Below are positions 1 through 7,501 of a DNA stretch of 38,085 bases, piece by piece. Every line of letters begins with the position of its first letter. Position 1 is the stretch's first letter. Source of the DNA: CAYSWF01 sp964562905. Lineage in GTDB: Bacteria > Patescibacteriota > Andersenbacteria > UBA10190. A model generated the notes under the pieces. The model saw only the letters and a program-made list of their open reading frames with translations, had not been told where the DNA came from and made no database searches. The position numbers and the translations under genes are program-made. The stretch lies in assembly GCA_964562905.1 (NCBI GenBank), contig CAZLVG010000002.1, positions 1-38,085 of the forward strand. Direction: 5' to 3'.

Positions 1-1505
1 CCCGACAGGTCCACTTCGGCGCCGCCGGTGTTTTTAAGTTCAATGAATTCATGGTGCCTGTCGGGACCATCCGGGTTGGGCAGCAGCTCGTTCAGCACGA
101 CCTCGTCTGAATAAACCGGTTCCGTTATGCTGATCTCTTTTTCAGCCACATCTTCTTCTTTACCGTCACTGACCGCAACCGCCACCGTGTACGTACCGGC
201 GGCCGAAAAAGCGTGCTCGGCCTCCACGCCCTGGGCGTATGTTCCGTCGCCGAAAGACCAGTTAAAAGCCAGCTCGTCGCCGTCCGCGTCAACGGAATCT
301 TCCGCGCTAAACCACACTTCCCGGCCGACCAGCCCTTCTCCTCCACCGGTTAGCACCGCTGCAGGCGGTCTGTTAACCGGCGTCGGGCTGTTGGGTCTGC
401 CCGGCGTGCCGAAGTTACTGCTGTCCGCCGTGTCCCAAAAAGTACCGCTGTTGCAGCCGCCGCCCCCCTCATCGTTGTCTTCACACGTGTGCCATGAGGA
501 GGCCCGCAGTCCGTCGCCCGGCTCGTCGTTGCGCTCCATGGATTTTTTCAGGCCGCCCGCGCCGTCCCCTTTCTCTCCTGCCGGCCATTCTTCTCCTTTA
601 GCTCCATCAATCATGGCGCCGCTGGCGTCTTTCAAAATAATATTCCCGTTCTTAGTGCTGCTGGTATTGTCATAAAAGAAAACGCTCGCGGTGTCCCAGT
701 CAACGTTTATGTTGTCATTATGTAGAGCTGAATTTTCGTGCGTACTTACATAGTTAGCTATCAGGAAAAACCCGTTAGCGGGAATTGATTTGTTGTCAGG
801 TATGGTTAATGTTCCACCGCTTGTTGCAGCACGCTCTAAAGTCCACCCACTTATATCTATTTCTTTATCTGTCATGTTTCGCAATTCAATCCACTCGTCT
901 GCGTCTGAAACATCCGACCCCATCCACATTATTTCGTTGATGACCACATCGCCCGCCGCGGCGGCGAGCGCCGCGGCGGGTATCTGCGCCGCCCCCAGCA
1001 GCGGCACCGCCATCAGCACCAGCGCCAACTGCCTCAAGTATCTTGAACTGGCCACCAGCCCGAACAACGCGGCCGCCATAACAACCGCCGCTCCATACGG
1101 CCATCCGGCCAGCAGCCACAATACGGCCGCCCCCTGCCATAGAGCGCCCACCCGGCCCAGAGCGCCCATGCTTAAACGAAAACCCTTTCCCTCCACCCGG
1201 CGCCGTATCAGCGCCGGGACCACCGCCAGGTCTTTAGCCGTCAGCAACAACGCCAGGGGTGAAATCAACCCGGTAGACACCGCCGTGAACACGCCCCCGA
1301 CCAGAACCAGCCGGTCAACCGACTTGTCAAACAAGTCCCCGAAATCAGAAGCCTGGCCCAGCCGCCGGGCCAGCCATCCGTCAGCCGCGTCCAAAGCCCA
1401 GGCCGGCGCAAAAAACACCGCGGCGGCGGCTCCCCAGCGGTGAGCCGCGAAGACAAAAAACAGAAAAAGTATCAGGCGCAGTCCGGTAACAAGATTAGCC
1501 GCCAT
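1..1505 (-). CDS. CDP-alcohol phosphatidyltransferase fused to lamin-tail and PKD domains (3' partial)
   Basis: One uninterrupted frame of 501 codons runs from ATG at 1505 off the left edge. Residues 1-160 are a polytopic CDP-alcohol phosphatidyltransferase domain: the N-terminus resembles PgsA, and the signature D-G-x2-A-R-x8-G-x3-D-x3-D is complete (D42, G43, A46, R47, G56, D60, D64, plus D39). Such enzymes transfer a phosphatidyl group from CDP-diacylglycerol to an alcohol, often glycerol phosphate, in the membrane. A further hydrophobic, Ala-rich segment (about 158-184) leads into a lamin-tail domain (about 186-370), a PKD domain (378-462, with WSFGDG) and the start of a second lamin-tail domain (468 on). 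The start lies 1 nt beyond the ruvB stop. The second half may instead be a separate gene: M143 (ATG at 1079) precedes a signal-peptide-like stretch in the same frame. The domain calls are firm; whether this is one polypeptide is not. Confidence 0.8.
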   Translation of the reverse strand, partial: MAANLVTGLRLILFLFFVFAAHRWGAAAAVFFAPAWALDAADGWLARRLGQASDFGDLFDKSVDRLVLVGGVFTAVSTGLISPLALLLTAKDLAVVPALIRRRVEGKGFRLSMGALGRVGALWQGAAVLWLLAGWPYGAAVVMAAALFGLVASSRYLRQLALVLMAVPLLGAAQIPAAALAAAAGDVVINEIMWMGSDVSDADEWIELRNMTDKEIDISGWTLERAATSGGTLTIPDNKSIPANGFFLIANYVSTHENSALHNDNINVDWDTASVFFYDNTSSTKNGNIILKDASGAMIDGAKGEEWPAGEKGDGAGGLKKSMERNDEPGDGLRASSWHTCEDNDEGGGGCNSGTFWDTADSSNFGTPGRPNSPTPVNRPPAAVLTGGGEGLVGREVWFSAEDSVDADGDELAFNWSFGDGTYAQGVEAEHAFSAAGTYTVAVAVSDGKEEDVAEKEISITEPVYSDEVVLNELLPNPDGPDRHHEFIELKNTGGAEVDLS

Positions 1506-1506
1506 C

Positions 1507-2541
1507 CTACGCCAGAGTGCCTTGGCCGGTCGAGATACCCAAATGCTCTTTGCCCGCCTGTGTTACCACCCTTCCTCTGGGAGTTCGTTTCAGGAAGCCG
1601 CACTGCAGCAGCCAGGGCTCAATTACCTCCTCCAGCGTGCGTTGCTCCTCGGAGGTCACCGCCGCCAAGGTCTGCAGTCCCGCCGGTCCTCCGTCAAACT
1701 GTTGCACTAGAGCTTGCAGTATCCGCCTGTCAACGGCGTCCAGCCCCACCTCGTCAATCTCCAGCATTTTTAAAGCCTGGCGCGCGGTGGCGACCCCCAC
1801 TTGCCGATATTTGTGCACCTGGGCAAAGTCGCGGATACGTTTTAGCAGGCGGTTGGCTACCCGCGGCGTGCGGCGGCAGCGCCTGGCCACTTCCCGCAGG
1901 GATTCTTCATCAATGCTAAGACCCAACAGGCGGGAGGAGCGGCTTAAAATTTTCACCAAATCGTCCTCGGTATAAAAATCAAGACGGTAAGTCATGCCAA
2001 ACCGGTCCCTTAAAGGAGAGCCCAGCAGGCCCACCCTGGTAGTCGCTCCCACCAGAGTAAAAGGAGGCAAGTCCAGCCGCAGCGTGCGGGCACCCGGCCC
2101 TTGGCCCACCACCAGATCCAGAGAAAAGTTTTCCATGGCCGGGTAGAGCACCTCTTCTACTGACTGCTGCAAGCGGTGCATTTCATCCACAAACAGAACG
2201 TCTCCTTCCTGTAAGTTAGTCAGAATTCCCGCCAAGTCGGCCACTTTAGTCAGGGCCGGGCCGGCCGTAATGCGAACATTCGTATTCAGTTCCCTGGCTA
2301 CAATATGGGCCAGGGTGGTCTTGCCCAAGCCCGGCGGACCGGCCAGCAGAACGTGCTCTAGAGCTTCTTTCCTCTGCCGAGTAGCCTGCAAAAAAACTTT
2401 TAAAGACCGCTTCAGCTTGTCCTGCCCCACAAATTCCGACAAGCGCTGCGGCCGCAGGCGGGCGTCCAGTGAAGCGTCCTCCCCACTATCCGTCCGGCCA
2501 GCGGCTGTCACCGATGTTTCTGCTTCTTCTATAGCCATCAA
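1507..2541 (-). CDS. ruvB: Holliday junction branch migration ATPase RuvB
   Basis: This 344-residue protein has the usual RuvB length and order. RuvB is the hexameric AAA+ motor that drives branch migration of Holliday junctions with RuvA. The Walker A motif GPPGLGKTT lies at about 68-76, Walker B ending VDEMHRL at about 118-124, and the sensor region GATTRVGLLGSPLRDRFG follows. The C-terminal winged-helix part contains QFDGGPAGLQTLA and ends near KEHLGI. The start may be M1 or the adjacent M2. Its partner ruvC lies about 1.5 kb away on the opposite strand, and no ruvA is in the window. The phosphatidyltransferase fusion gene follows with a 1-nt gap, so the two are probably co-transcribed. 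Confidence 0.97.
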   Translation of the reverse strand: MMAIEEAETSVTAAGRTDSGEDASLDARLRPQRLSEFVGQDKLKRSLKVFLQATRQRKEALEHVLLAGPPGLGKTTLAHIVARELNTNVRITAGPALTKVADLAGILTNLQEGDVLFVDEMHRLQQSVEEVLYPAMENFSLDLVVGQGPGARTLRLDLPPFTLVGATTRVGLLGSPLRDRFGMTYRLDFYTEDDLVKILSRSSRLLGLSIDEESLREVARRCRRTPRVANRLLKRIRDFAQVHKYRQVGVATARQALKMLEIDEVGLDAVDRRILQALVQQFDGGPAGLQTLAAVTSEEQRTLEEVIEPWLLQCGFLKRTPRGRVVTQAGKEHLGISTGQGTLA

Positions 2542-2605
2542 TAATAATATACACGCCCTTTTGCTCTTGACCCAAAGCCGCTTCTTGCACTACATTATAG
2601 AGTTG

Positions 2606-2723
2606 CTCTTCTGTTCACTGTAGGCAGTCCTTAAGGAGCTTGTGCCCAGATCGGTAGTAAGTGGTCTTTAAGACGACTGCTAGCCTCGACACCTGCTTCT
2701 ATTGTCTACAGTAAACAGAAGAG
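2606..2723. ncRNA. Candidate structured RNA or small inverted-repeat element
   Basis: In the 224-bp spacer between ruvB and the divergent beta-helix gene, a 21-nt arm at 2606-2626 (CTCTTCTGTTCACTGTAGGC plus A) is matched by the inverted arm at 2703-2723 with two non-Watson-Crick positions. One of these is a G-U wobble on either strand. Inside it a second stem pairs GCAGTC (2624-2629) with GACTGC (2675-2680), extended by CTTAAG against CTTTAAG. The result is a rod of about 118 nt with an asymmetric bulge. No coding potential is seen. It could be a small RNA (6S-like rods are longer, near 180 nt), an attenuator of ruvB, or a MITE-like element. I could not match it to a known family. Confidence 0.4.
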
Positions 2724-2742
2724 GAATTATATACAACACTAG

Positions 2743-2748
2743 TATAAT
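2743..2748 (+). promoter_or_regulatory. Possible -10 box upstream of the beta-helix gene
   Basis: A perfect TATAAT lies 17 nt before the ATG at 2766 in an AT-rich stretch. No convincing -35 element is seen at 16-18 bp spacing, so this is a weak call. The leader would be about 10 nt and lacks a Shine-Dalgarno sequence. Confidence 0.25.
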
Positions 2749-2765
2749 AACAAAGTGTTGGCCGC

Positions 2766-3464
2766 ATGAATAACTTTTCAAAAGTACTGGCGGGAGCCGT
2801 TTTAATTCTCCTGCCGCTGGCAGGCTGGGTACAGACCACGGCCACGGCGGCGTGGCGGAACCGCCTGGCTGTTCCCAACCTGACGGGCGAGCCCCGCCGG
2901 CACACTCCGCTGTACCACTATGGAACTTTTCTTCCTCCTGTTATTACCCGGGATACGACTATCCCTCCTTCGGCGGGGCCGGTGTTACTTGCCGGTACCA
3001 CCCGTATCGCTCCCGGCGTCTCTCTCTTTCTGCCCGCCGGCACCAGGCTGTATGCCAGCGAGTTCAGCGGGCTGGTGGTGGAGGGGCTGCTAACAGTACA
3101 AGGGACAAAAGAGCGTCCCGCCCTGCTTTCCTCCAACGAACAACATCCCCTGAACCAAGTCTGGAGCGGGATTACCGTCAAAAAAGGAGGCCGGGCCGTA
3201 ATAACTCAAACTGCTATCCATTTCGCCGCTCCGGCTCTGACCTGCCTACCAGGCAGTACAGCCAGTTTGGATCAATCGCGTATCGCGGATACGCCGACGG
3301 CCATTTACTCCGCCGCTCCTGGCTGTGAAATAACAAGAAGCCGTATCCACAGCACCCGTTACGGCATAGTCGCCGCCGGGGTTAAGCCCAAGATAGAGGA
3401 TACGCAATTTTACGCGGCCCGCGGTGATATTATAAAAGTACCCGATTTAACCATAGGCCGGTAA
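2766..3464 (+). CDS. Exported right-handed beta-helix-like protein
   Basis: This 232-residue protein begins with a signal peptide (residues 1-29, hydrophobic core VLAGAVLILLPLAGWV, then Ala-rich TATAA). The rest has the short alternating hydrophobic and Gly/Asn rungs of parallel beta-helix proteins: a 'GTTRIAPGVSLFLPAGT' rung, a 'GLLTVQGTKERPALLSS' rung, a 'WSGITVKKGG' rung and late rungs ending 'STRYGIVAAGVKPKIEDTQF'. Such folds often bind or cleave polysaccharides, but no catalytic motif is recognisable, so the substrate is unknown. It is followed closely by yebC, 11 nt after its stop, suggesting co-transcription. It is small for the family and may hold only one short solenoid. Confidence 0.7.
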   Translation: MNNFSKVLAGAVLILLPLAGWVQTTATAAWRNRLAVPNLTGEPRRHTPLYHYGTFLPPVITRDTTIPPSAGPVLLAGTTRIAPGVSLFLPAGTRLYASEFSGLVVEGLLTVQGTKERPALLSSNEQHPLNQVWSGITVKKGGRAVITQTAIHFAAPALTCLPGSTASLDQSRIADTPTAIYSAAPGCEITRSRIHSTRYGIVAAGVKPKIEDTQFYAARGDIIKVPDLTIGR

Positions 3465-3475
3465 ACTGTACTATT

Positions 3476-4000
3476 ATGTCCGGACACTCTAAGTGGCATA
3501 GAATAAAACGCAAGAAAGAAGCTGCTGATGCCAAACGCGGCCAGCAGTTCGACCGCCTGGCTGAACAGATAAAAACAGCGGCCCGCTCCGGGCGCGACCC
3601 CGCCGCCAATCCCGCCTTGAAAGAGGCCGTGGCGCAAGCCAAGCGCGCGAACATGCCGCAAGCTAACATTGACCGCCTCCTGGGCGATGCGCGGGCGGAC
3701 GCGACGCAAACTGCCGTTTATGAGGTTTTTGGGCCGTCCGGCACGGGACTGCTGGTAATTGCCGCCACGGACAACGGGCGGCGCACCGCGGCCGAAGTGC
3801 GAGCCGTGCTGGCCAAGCACGGCGGCAGCCTGGGCCAGCCGGGCAGCGTCAAGTGGAAATTTGAAGCCACCCCCCAGCAACAATACCGGCCTAAGTACCC
3901 TTCAGCCCTTATTAAAAAAGACAGGAGAAAGGTTAACGATCTCAAACGCGAGCTCATGTCGCTGCCGGACATTAAGCAGGTTCACGCCGACACCGACTAG
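3476..4000 (+). CDS. yebC: YebC/TACO1-family protein, shortened
   Basis: The N-terminus MSGHSKWHRIKRKKEAADAK is the hallmark of the YebC/PmpR/TACO1 family, whose members are described as ribosome-associated factors relieving stalling and, earlier, as transcriptional regulators. Residues 1-75 match domain 1, including a version of the family's NPALKEAV..AKRANMP stretch. The family motif 'YEVFGPSGTGLLV' and 'GSVKWKFE' follow. The protein is only 174 residues, against roughly 240 usually. The part after GSVKWKFE, where the family has an acidic domain carrying E/D-rich motifs, is replaced by a short basic linker before a last helix ('VNDLKRELMSLPDIKQV'). No frameshift is evident. It precedes ruvC, a common bacterial arrangement of yebC-ruvC. 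Confidence 0.93.
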   Translation: MSGHSKWHRIKRKKEAADAKRGQQFDRLAEQIKTAARSGRDPAANPALKEAVAQAKRANMPQANIDRLLGDARADATQTAVYEVFGPSGTGLLVIAATDNGRRTAAEVRAVLAKHGGSLGQPGSVKWKFEATPQQQYRPKYPSALIKKDRRKVNDLKRELMSLPDIKQVHADTD

Positions 4001-4054
4001 CCAGCGCCGCCGTAAATTGCCAACACTGCGTAACGTAACCGCTCCATCACTTTT

Positions 4055-4068
4055 AAGGAAAAACCGTG
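4055..4068 (+). promoter_or_regulatory. Shine-Dalgarno and GTG start of ruvC
   Basis: AAGGAA at 4055-4060 is placed 5 nt before GTG at 4066-4068. It decides the GTG start, because the encoded MIIIGLDPG is the conserved RuvC N-terminus and needs no upstream residues. This is one of the few clear ribosome binding sites in the window. Confidence 0.7.
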
Positions 4069-4545
4069 ATCATAATAGGATTAGACCCTGGACTGGCCCG
4101 CACCGGCTACGGCGTGCTGAACTGTGGGCACCAACATTCTTTCGTCCGCTGCGGCTGCCTGGTCACCGCGGCCGGTGACAGCCTGCCCGACCGCTTACAC
4201 GCCTTAGGGCAAGACCTTTCTTCCCTTATCAAGGACCTCGCCCCGCGCCGAGCGGTAGTAGAAGAGGTTTTCTTTGGACGCAACGCTAAAACGGCCTTCA
4301 GCACAGCCCACGCCCGCGGGGTGCTAATATACATATTAAGACGGCACCGCGTGCCGGTATTTACTGTCACGCCGCGGCAAATAAAATCATCACTGACCGG
4401 CTACGGCAACGCCAGCAAACAACAGGTGCAGTTGCTAGTCGCCAGCCGCCTAAATCTAGACCGCCTTCCCCAGCCAGATGATGCGGCCGACGCCCTGGCG
4501 GCCGCCCTGTGCCTGGCGGACCTGCCCCGTCGGCCATCGCCATAA
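4066..4545 (+). CDS. ruvC: Holliday junction resolvase RuvC
   Basis: RuvC is a dimeric, metal-dependent endonuclease that cuts Holliday junctions symmetrically after branch migration by RuvAB. The 159-residue product has the normal length. The four acidic catalytic positions are visible: D7 in GLDPGLARTGYG, E66/E67 in VVEEVFFGRNAKTA, and D138/D139 and D142 in the PDDAADALAAALC stretch. The 'TPRQIKSSLTGYGNASKQQV' segment is also typical. It starts at GTG with a good ribosome binding site. Its position after yebC matches many bacteria, although ruvA is absent and ruvB is on the other strand. Confidence 0.96.
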   Translation: MIIIGLDPGLARTGYGVLNCGHQHSFVRCGCLVTAAGDSLPDRLHALGQDLSSLIKDLAPRRAVVEEVFFGRNAKTAFSTAHARGVLIYILRRHRVPVFTVTPRQIKSSLTGYGNASKQQVQLLVASRLNLDRLPQPDDAADALAAALCLADLPRRPSP

Positions 4546-4630
4546 ACAGCGCCTCGCTCCAGCAATACTTACCATGCTGACATGATTAACCGAAACGTTC
4601 CTTGACTAAAAAACGGCTCCCGCCTAGCTT

Positions 4631-6208
4631 ATGAGCACAACTGTGAAAACACGCCCCACCATTCCCCTGTTGGCAGTAACTTTCACCGTGCTGGGAGGCG
4701 GTCTTCTGCTTGTTTCTCCCCTGGCCGCCCTGGCTCAAGACAGGGAACAAAACGCGTCTGACGGGGAAAGTATCAGCCAGGTTTTGGACGCCGGCCCCAC
4801 CCGCCGTGCTATCAGAGAGCGGCCAGTGCTGTTTGAGGCGCCGGATTTTCAGCCTCCCGACGGAAGCCCTGTGTTGAAAGTGTCATGGGATTTCGGCGAC
4901 GGCGACGAAGGCGCTGGACCAACTGTTAGCCACGTTTACAGTCAGCCGGGATCTTATCTGGTCACTCTAACCGCGGTAAGTGACAACAATGTATATAGCG
5001 ACACAGCCGAAGTGCACGTGTTTAACCACTTACTGGTAGTGGTAGCCGACAGCAGCGCGTCCCTGGAACAGGTAAAGTTTAGCGCGCGGCAAGCGGCCTC
5101 CAAAGGCGTGCTGTTGCACCTTGTCCAGCCAAAAGGCAGCGGGCCGGAGGTTTTAACAGAAGAAGAGCTGGCCGGCCAGTTACGCGATATCCGCTCTAAG
5201 CTGTCCGACGCGCATCTCGTCGTGGTGTGGACCTCGGGCAGTGTGGGAGCTAACTCGCTGACCAAATTTGCCCAGCACATTAAACCAACAGCTACTCCTC
5301 CCGCCAAACACAAACCTTTCCAAGGAAAGGGGATCGTTTTTTTGTCAAAGACGCCTTTCGGCGTGCTGGCCCCGGCAGCCCAATCAACTTTTGACCAGCT
5401 AAAGCCTGAATTTACCCTGCTAACCAGGCCCGCGGCCCTGGAGCTGCTAGCCGTCACCACCACGGCCGAACAAGCCCGCCGCGCTGTCATGGACAGTTCA
5501 CTGGAATTCCGCCTGTTAGGCAACTTCAGCGCCCGTACTGTTTCCGATTTAAGTGTGACCAACTTTATGTCGTTTGGCATAAATTTCCTTATTAACCGCG
5601 GAGTATCAGTCAGCAGCATAGCCCTTATCCTTATGCTGCCCGTTATCGCCACCATCCTGGCTTTCGCCCGCCAGGTCGTAGGCATTAAAGCGTTCGGCTT
5701 AATCACGCCGGCCATGACCACCCTATCCTTTTTGGTTATGGGACTGCGGTACGGGCTAGTCGTCTTCGCGGCCATCCTACTGACAGGAACGGCTACCCGC
5801 TTGCTGCTACGCCGCCTGCGCCTTTTGTACTTGCCCCGCATGGCGCTAATACTGACCAGCGTCAGCTTTGCCTTGCTGCTCCTGGTGGGGCTGGGCGCGG
5901 CTACCGACCGCAGCGGCGTCCTGTCTTTCTCCATATTTCCCGCCCTGATATTGACCATTCTGGCGGAACACTTCATAGCCGCGCAGTTCAAGTCTGGATT
6001 GCGGTCCGCCTTTACCGTCACCGTCTGGACACTGGCCTTGGCCACGATATGTTATTTTATAGTAAGCTCCGAACTCTTCCGCACCCTGATAGTGTCCTAT
6101 CCGGAAATCACCCTGCTGGCCATTCCCATTAATTTAATCTTGGGACAGTGGAGCGGGCTGCGCCTAACCGAATACATACGTTTCAGGCACCTGTTGCGCC
6201 ATGGCTAA
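4631..6208 (+). CDS. PKD-domain membrane protein with 7TM domain of the ATP-grasp/retropepsin system
   Basis: This 525-residue protein starts with a signal peptide or anchor (about 10-35), followed by a PKD domain (about 60-131, with WDFGDG). A globular region (about 132-320) contains 'HLLVVVADSSASLEQVKFSA'. The C-terminal polytopic region (about 327-525) contains 'GIKAFGLITPAMTTLSFLVM'. This membrane part resembles the 7TM domain usually fused to an inactive transglutaminase and encoded beside an ATP-grasp ligase and a pepsin-like protease, an association described by Iyer and Aravind for peptide-modification systems. Here the transglutaminase-like part is not recognisable and a PKD domain stands at the N-terminus. 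The next gene overlaps by 8 nt and is exactly that ligase/protease, which supports the assignment. Confidence 0.75.
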   Translation: MSTTVKTRPTIPLLAVTFTVLGGGLLLVSPLAALAQDREQNASDGESISQVLDAGPTRRAIRERPVLFEAPDFQPPDGSPVLKVSWDFGDGDEGAGPTVSHVYSQPGSYLVTLTAVSDNNVYSDTAEVHVFNHLLVVVADSSASLEQVKFSARQAASKGVLLHLVQPKGSGPEVLTEEELAGQLRDIRSKLSDAHLVVVWTSGSVGANSLTKFAQHIKPTATPPAKHKPFQGKGIVFLSKTPFGVLAPAAQSTFDQLKPEFTLLTRPAALELLAVTTTAEQARRAVMDSSLEFRLLGNFSARTVSDLSVTNFMSFGINFLINRGVSVSSIALILMLPVIATILAFARQVVGIKAFGLITPAMTTLSFLVMGLRYGLVVFAAILLTGTATRLLLRRLRLLYLPRMALILTSVSFALLLLVGLGAATDRSGVLSFSIFPALILTILAEHFIAAQFKSGLRSAFTVTVWTLALATICYFIVSSELFRTLIVSYPEITLLAIPINLILGQWSGLRLTEYIRFRHLLRHG

Positions 6209-7496
6209 ATCCCTTTACCGGCAGGCTAGCCGAGTGCTCGGCTTTAACGCCCGAGCGCTTAAGTACACCCTGGGGGGCAATAATCCGCACGCCGCCGCCG
6301 CCGCTCGCAACAAACTGGTCACCAAGCGCGTTTTGCAGAAAGCCGGCCTGCCTACTCCCCGGCTGTACGCCGCTATATCCTCGCGCCAACAATTAAGGTC
6401 TTTCAGGTGGACCAAGCTTCCCTCCTCCTTCGTGGTAAAACCCCGTTCCTCCCACGGCGGCGGCGGGGTGGTGGTAATCTTCGGCCGCAATAAAAAAGGC
6501 AACTGGGTGAAGGCTGACAAAACGGAAGTTTTTATCCCGGAACTCAAAAAGCACGTTATTGATATTCTTGACGGAAATTTTTCCCCCGCCAACTTTCCCG
6601 ATACGGCTCTTTTTGAACAACGCGTGAGAAATCACCCCACTCTTAAGCCGTACAGCTACCAGGGCATAGCCGACGTCCGTGTTATCGTATATAACTTGGT
6701 GCCGGTCATGGCTATGCTGCGCTTGCCCACGCCGGAATCCCACGGCCGCTCCAATCTGCACGCCGGGAGTATAGGCGCCGGTATTGACTTGGGGTCCGGG
6801 TTGACCACCGCGGCCATACGCCACGGATCACCCATAGAATCTCTGCCTGGCCAACGCCTATCCCTGCGAGGAATAAAGGTGCCCAACTGGCGGGAAGTCC
6901 TCTTAAGCGCCATCAAAGCTTCCCAGGCTCTGAACCTTCCCTTCGCGGGGGTGGACATAGCCATTGACCGCGATGACGGTCCCCTTATCCTGGAAATAAA
7001 TGCCCACCCCGGCCTTGATATCCAGTTAGCTAATATGGCCCCGCTACACTCCCGTCTAGTCCGCGTTGAAGGAATTAACATATCTTCGCCGTCTAAAGGT
7101 ATCCAGATAGCTAAAAGCCTCTTTGCGGGCGACACGACGGAGCAAGAGCTTGAAGACGTGGTCGGAAACCCGGTGGTGGGGGTAACGGAAGAAGTCCAAG
7201 TGTCAGCGGCTGACGGTACCAGCCACCCCCTGACCGCTAAGATAGACACGGGGGCGTGGCGCACTACTATAGACGCGGACTTGGCAAAAAAACTGGGCAT
7301 TGACACCAAGGTAATTAAGCAACACCAAGTGCGCGGCGCTCTGGGAACACAAGAGCGGCCGGTAGTACAACTCTCCTTCCTTTTAAAAGGCAGGCTGATC
7401 AAAACCCAGGCTTATTTAGCTGACAGGTCCCACCTGAAGCGGCCCATGATTATCGGGCGGCGCGACCTCAAAGGTTTTCTTATTAACCTGGACTAG
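6201..7496 (+). CDS. ATP-grasp amide ligase (RimK/glutamate-ligase-like) fused to a retropepsin-like protease
   Basis: Residues 1-290 are an ATP-grasp domain of the alpha-L-glutamate ligase-like type: the nucleotide-binding strand and glycine loop VVKPRSSHGGGGVVVI is at 78-93, and the metal-binding segment 'DGPLILEINAHPGLDIQ' lies at 259-275 (E265 and N267 as likely ligands). Residues 325-431 are a retropepsin-like domain with the catalytic triad motif D349-T350-G351 and the late strand 'RPMIIGRRDLKGFLINL', as in the ATP-dependent zinc protease/RimK-associated family. Ligases of this type add amino acids to a peptide or small molecule, and the protease would presumably process the product; neither substrate is known. 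In other bacteria these are separate genes, so the fusion is notable. The ATG overlaps the 7TM gene by 8 nt, indicating translational coupling. Confidence 0.88.
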   Translation: MAKSLYRQASRVLGFNARALKYTLGGNNPHAAAAARNKLVTKRVLQKAGLPTPRLYAAISSRQQLRSFRWTKLPSSFVVKPRSSHGGGGVVVIFGRNKKGNWVKADKTEVFIPELKKHVIDILDGNFSPANFPDTALFEQRVRNHPTLKPYSYQGIADVRVIVYNLVPVMAMLRLPTPESHGRSNLHAGSIGAGIDLGSGLTTAAIRHGSPIESLPGQRLSLRGIKVPNWREVLLSAIKASQALNLPFAGVDIAIDRDDGPLILEINAHPGLDIQLANMAPLHSRLVRVEGINISSPSKGIQIAKSLFAGDTTEQELEDVVGNPVVGVTEEVQVSAADGTSHPLTAKIDTGAWRTTIDADLAKKLGIDTKVIKQHQVRGALGTQERPVVQLSFLLKGRLIKTQAYLADRSHLKRPMIIGRRDLKGFLINLD

Positions 7497-7501
7497 CATA
7501 T

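Noticed and set aside
127..675. A 182-codon plus-strand frame at the left end
   Set aside because: The minus strand of the same region encodes recognisable lamin-tail and PKD domains; the plus-strand product is Ser/Pro low complexity.
790..1443. A 217-codon plus-strand frame
   Set aside because: It is antisense to the CDP-alcohol phosphatidyltransferase signature and has no recognisable features.
4954..6045. A 363-codon open frame antisense to the PKD/7TM gene
   Set aside because: Its translation is Arg/Ser/Thr-rich with no domain, while the plus strand gives clear PKD and membrane domains; it is a by-product of GC-rich codon use.
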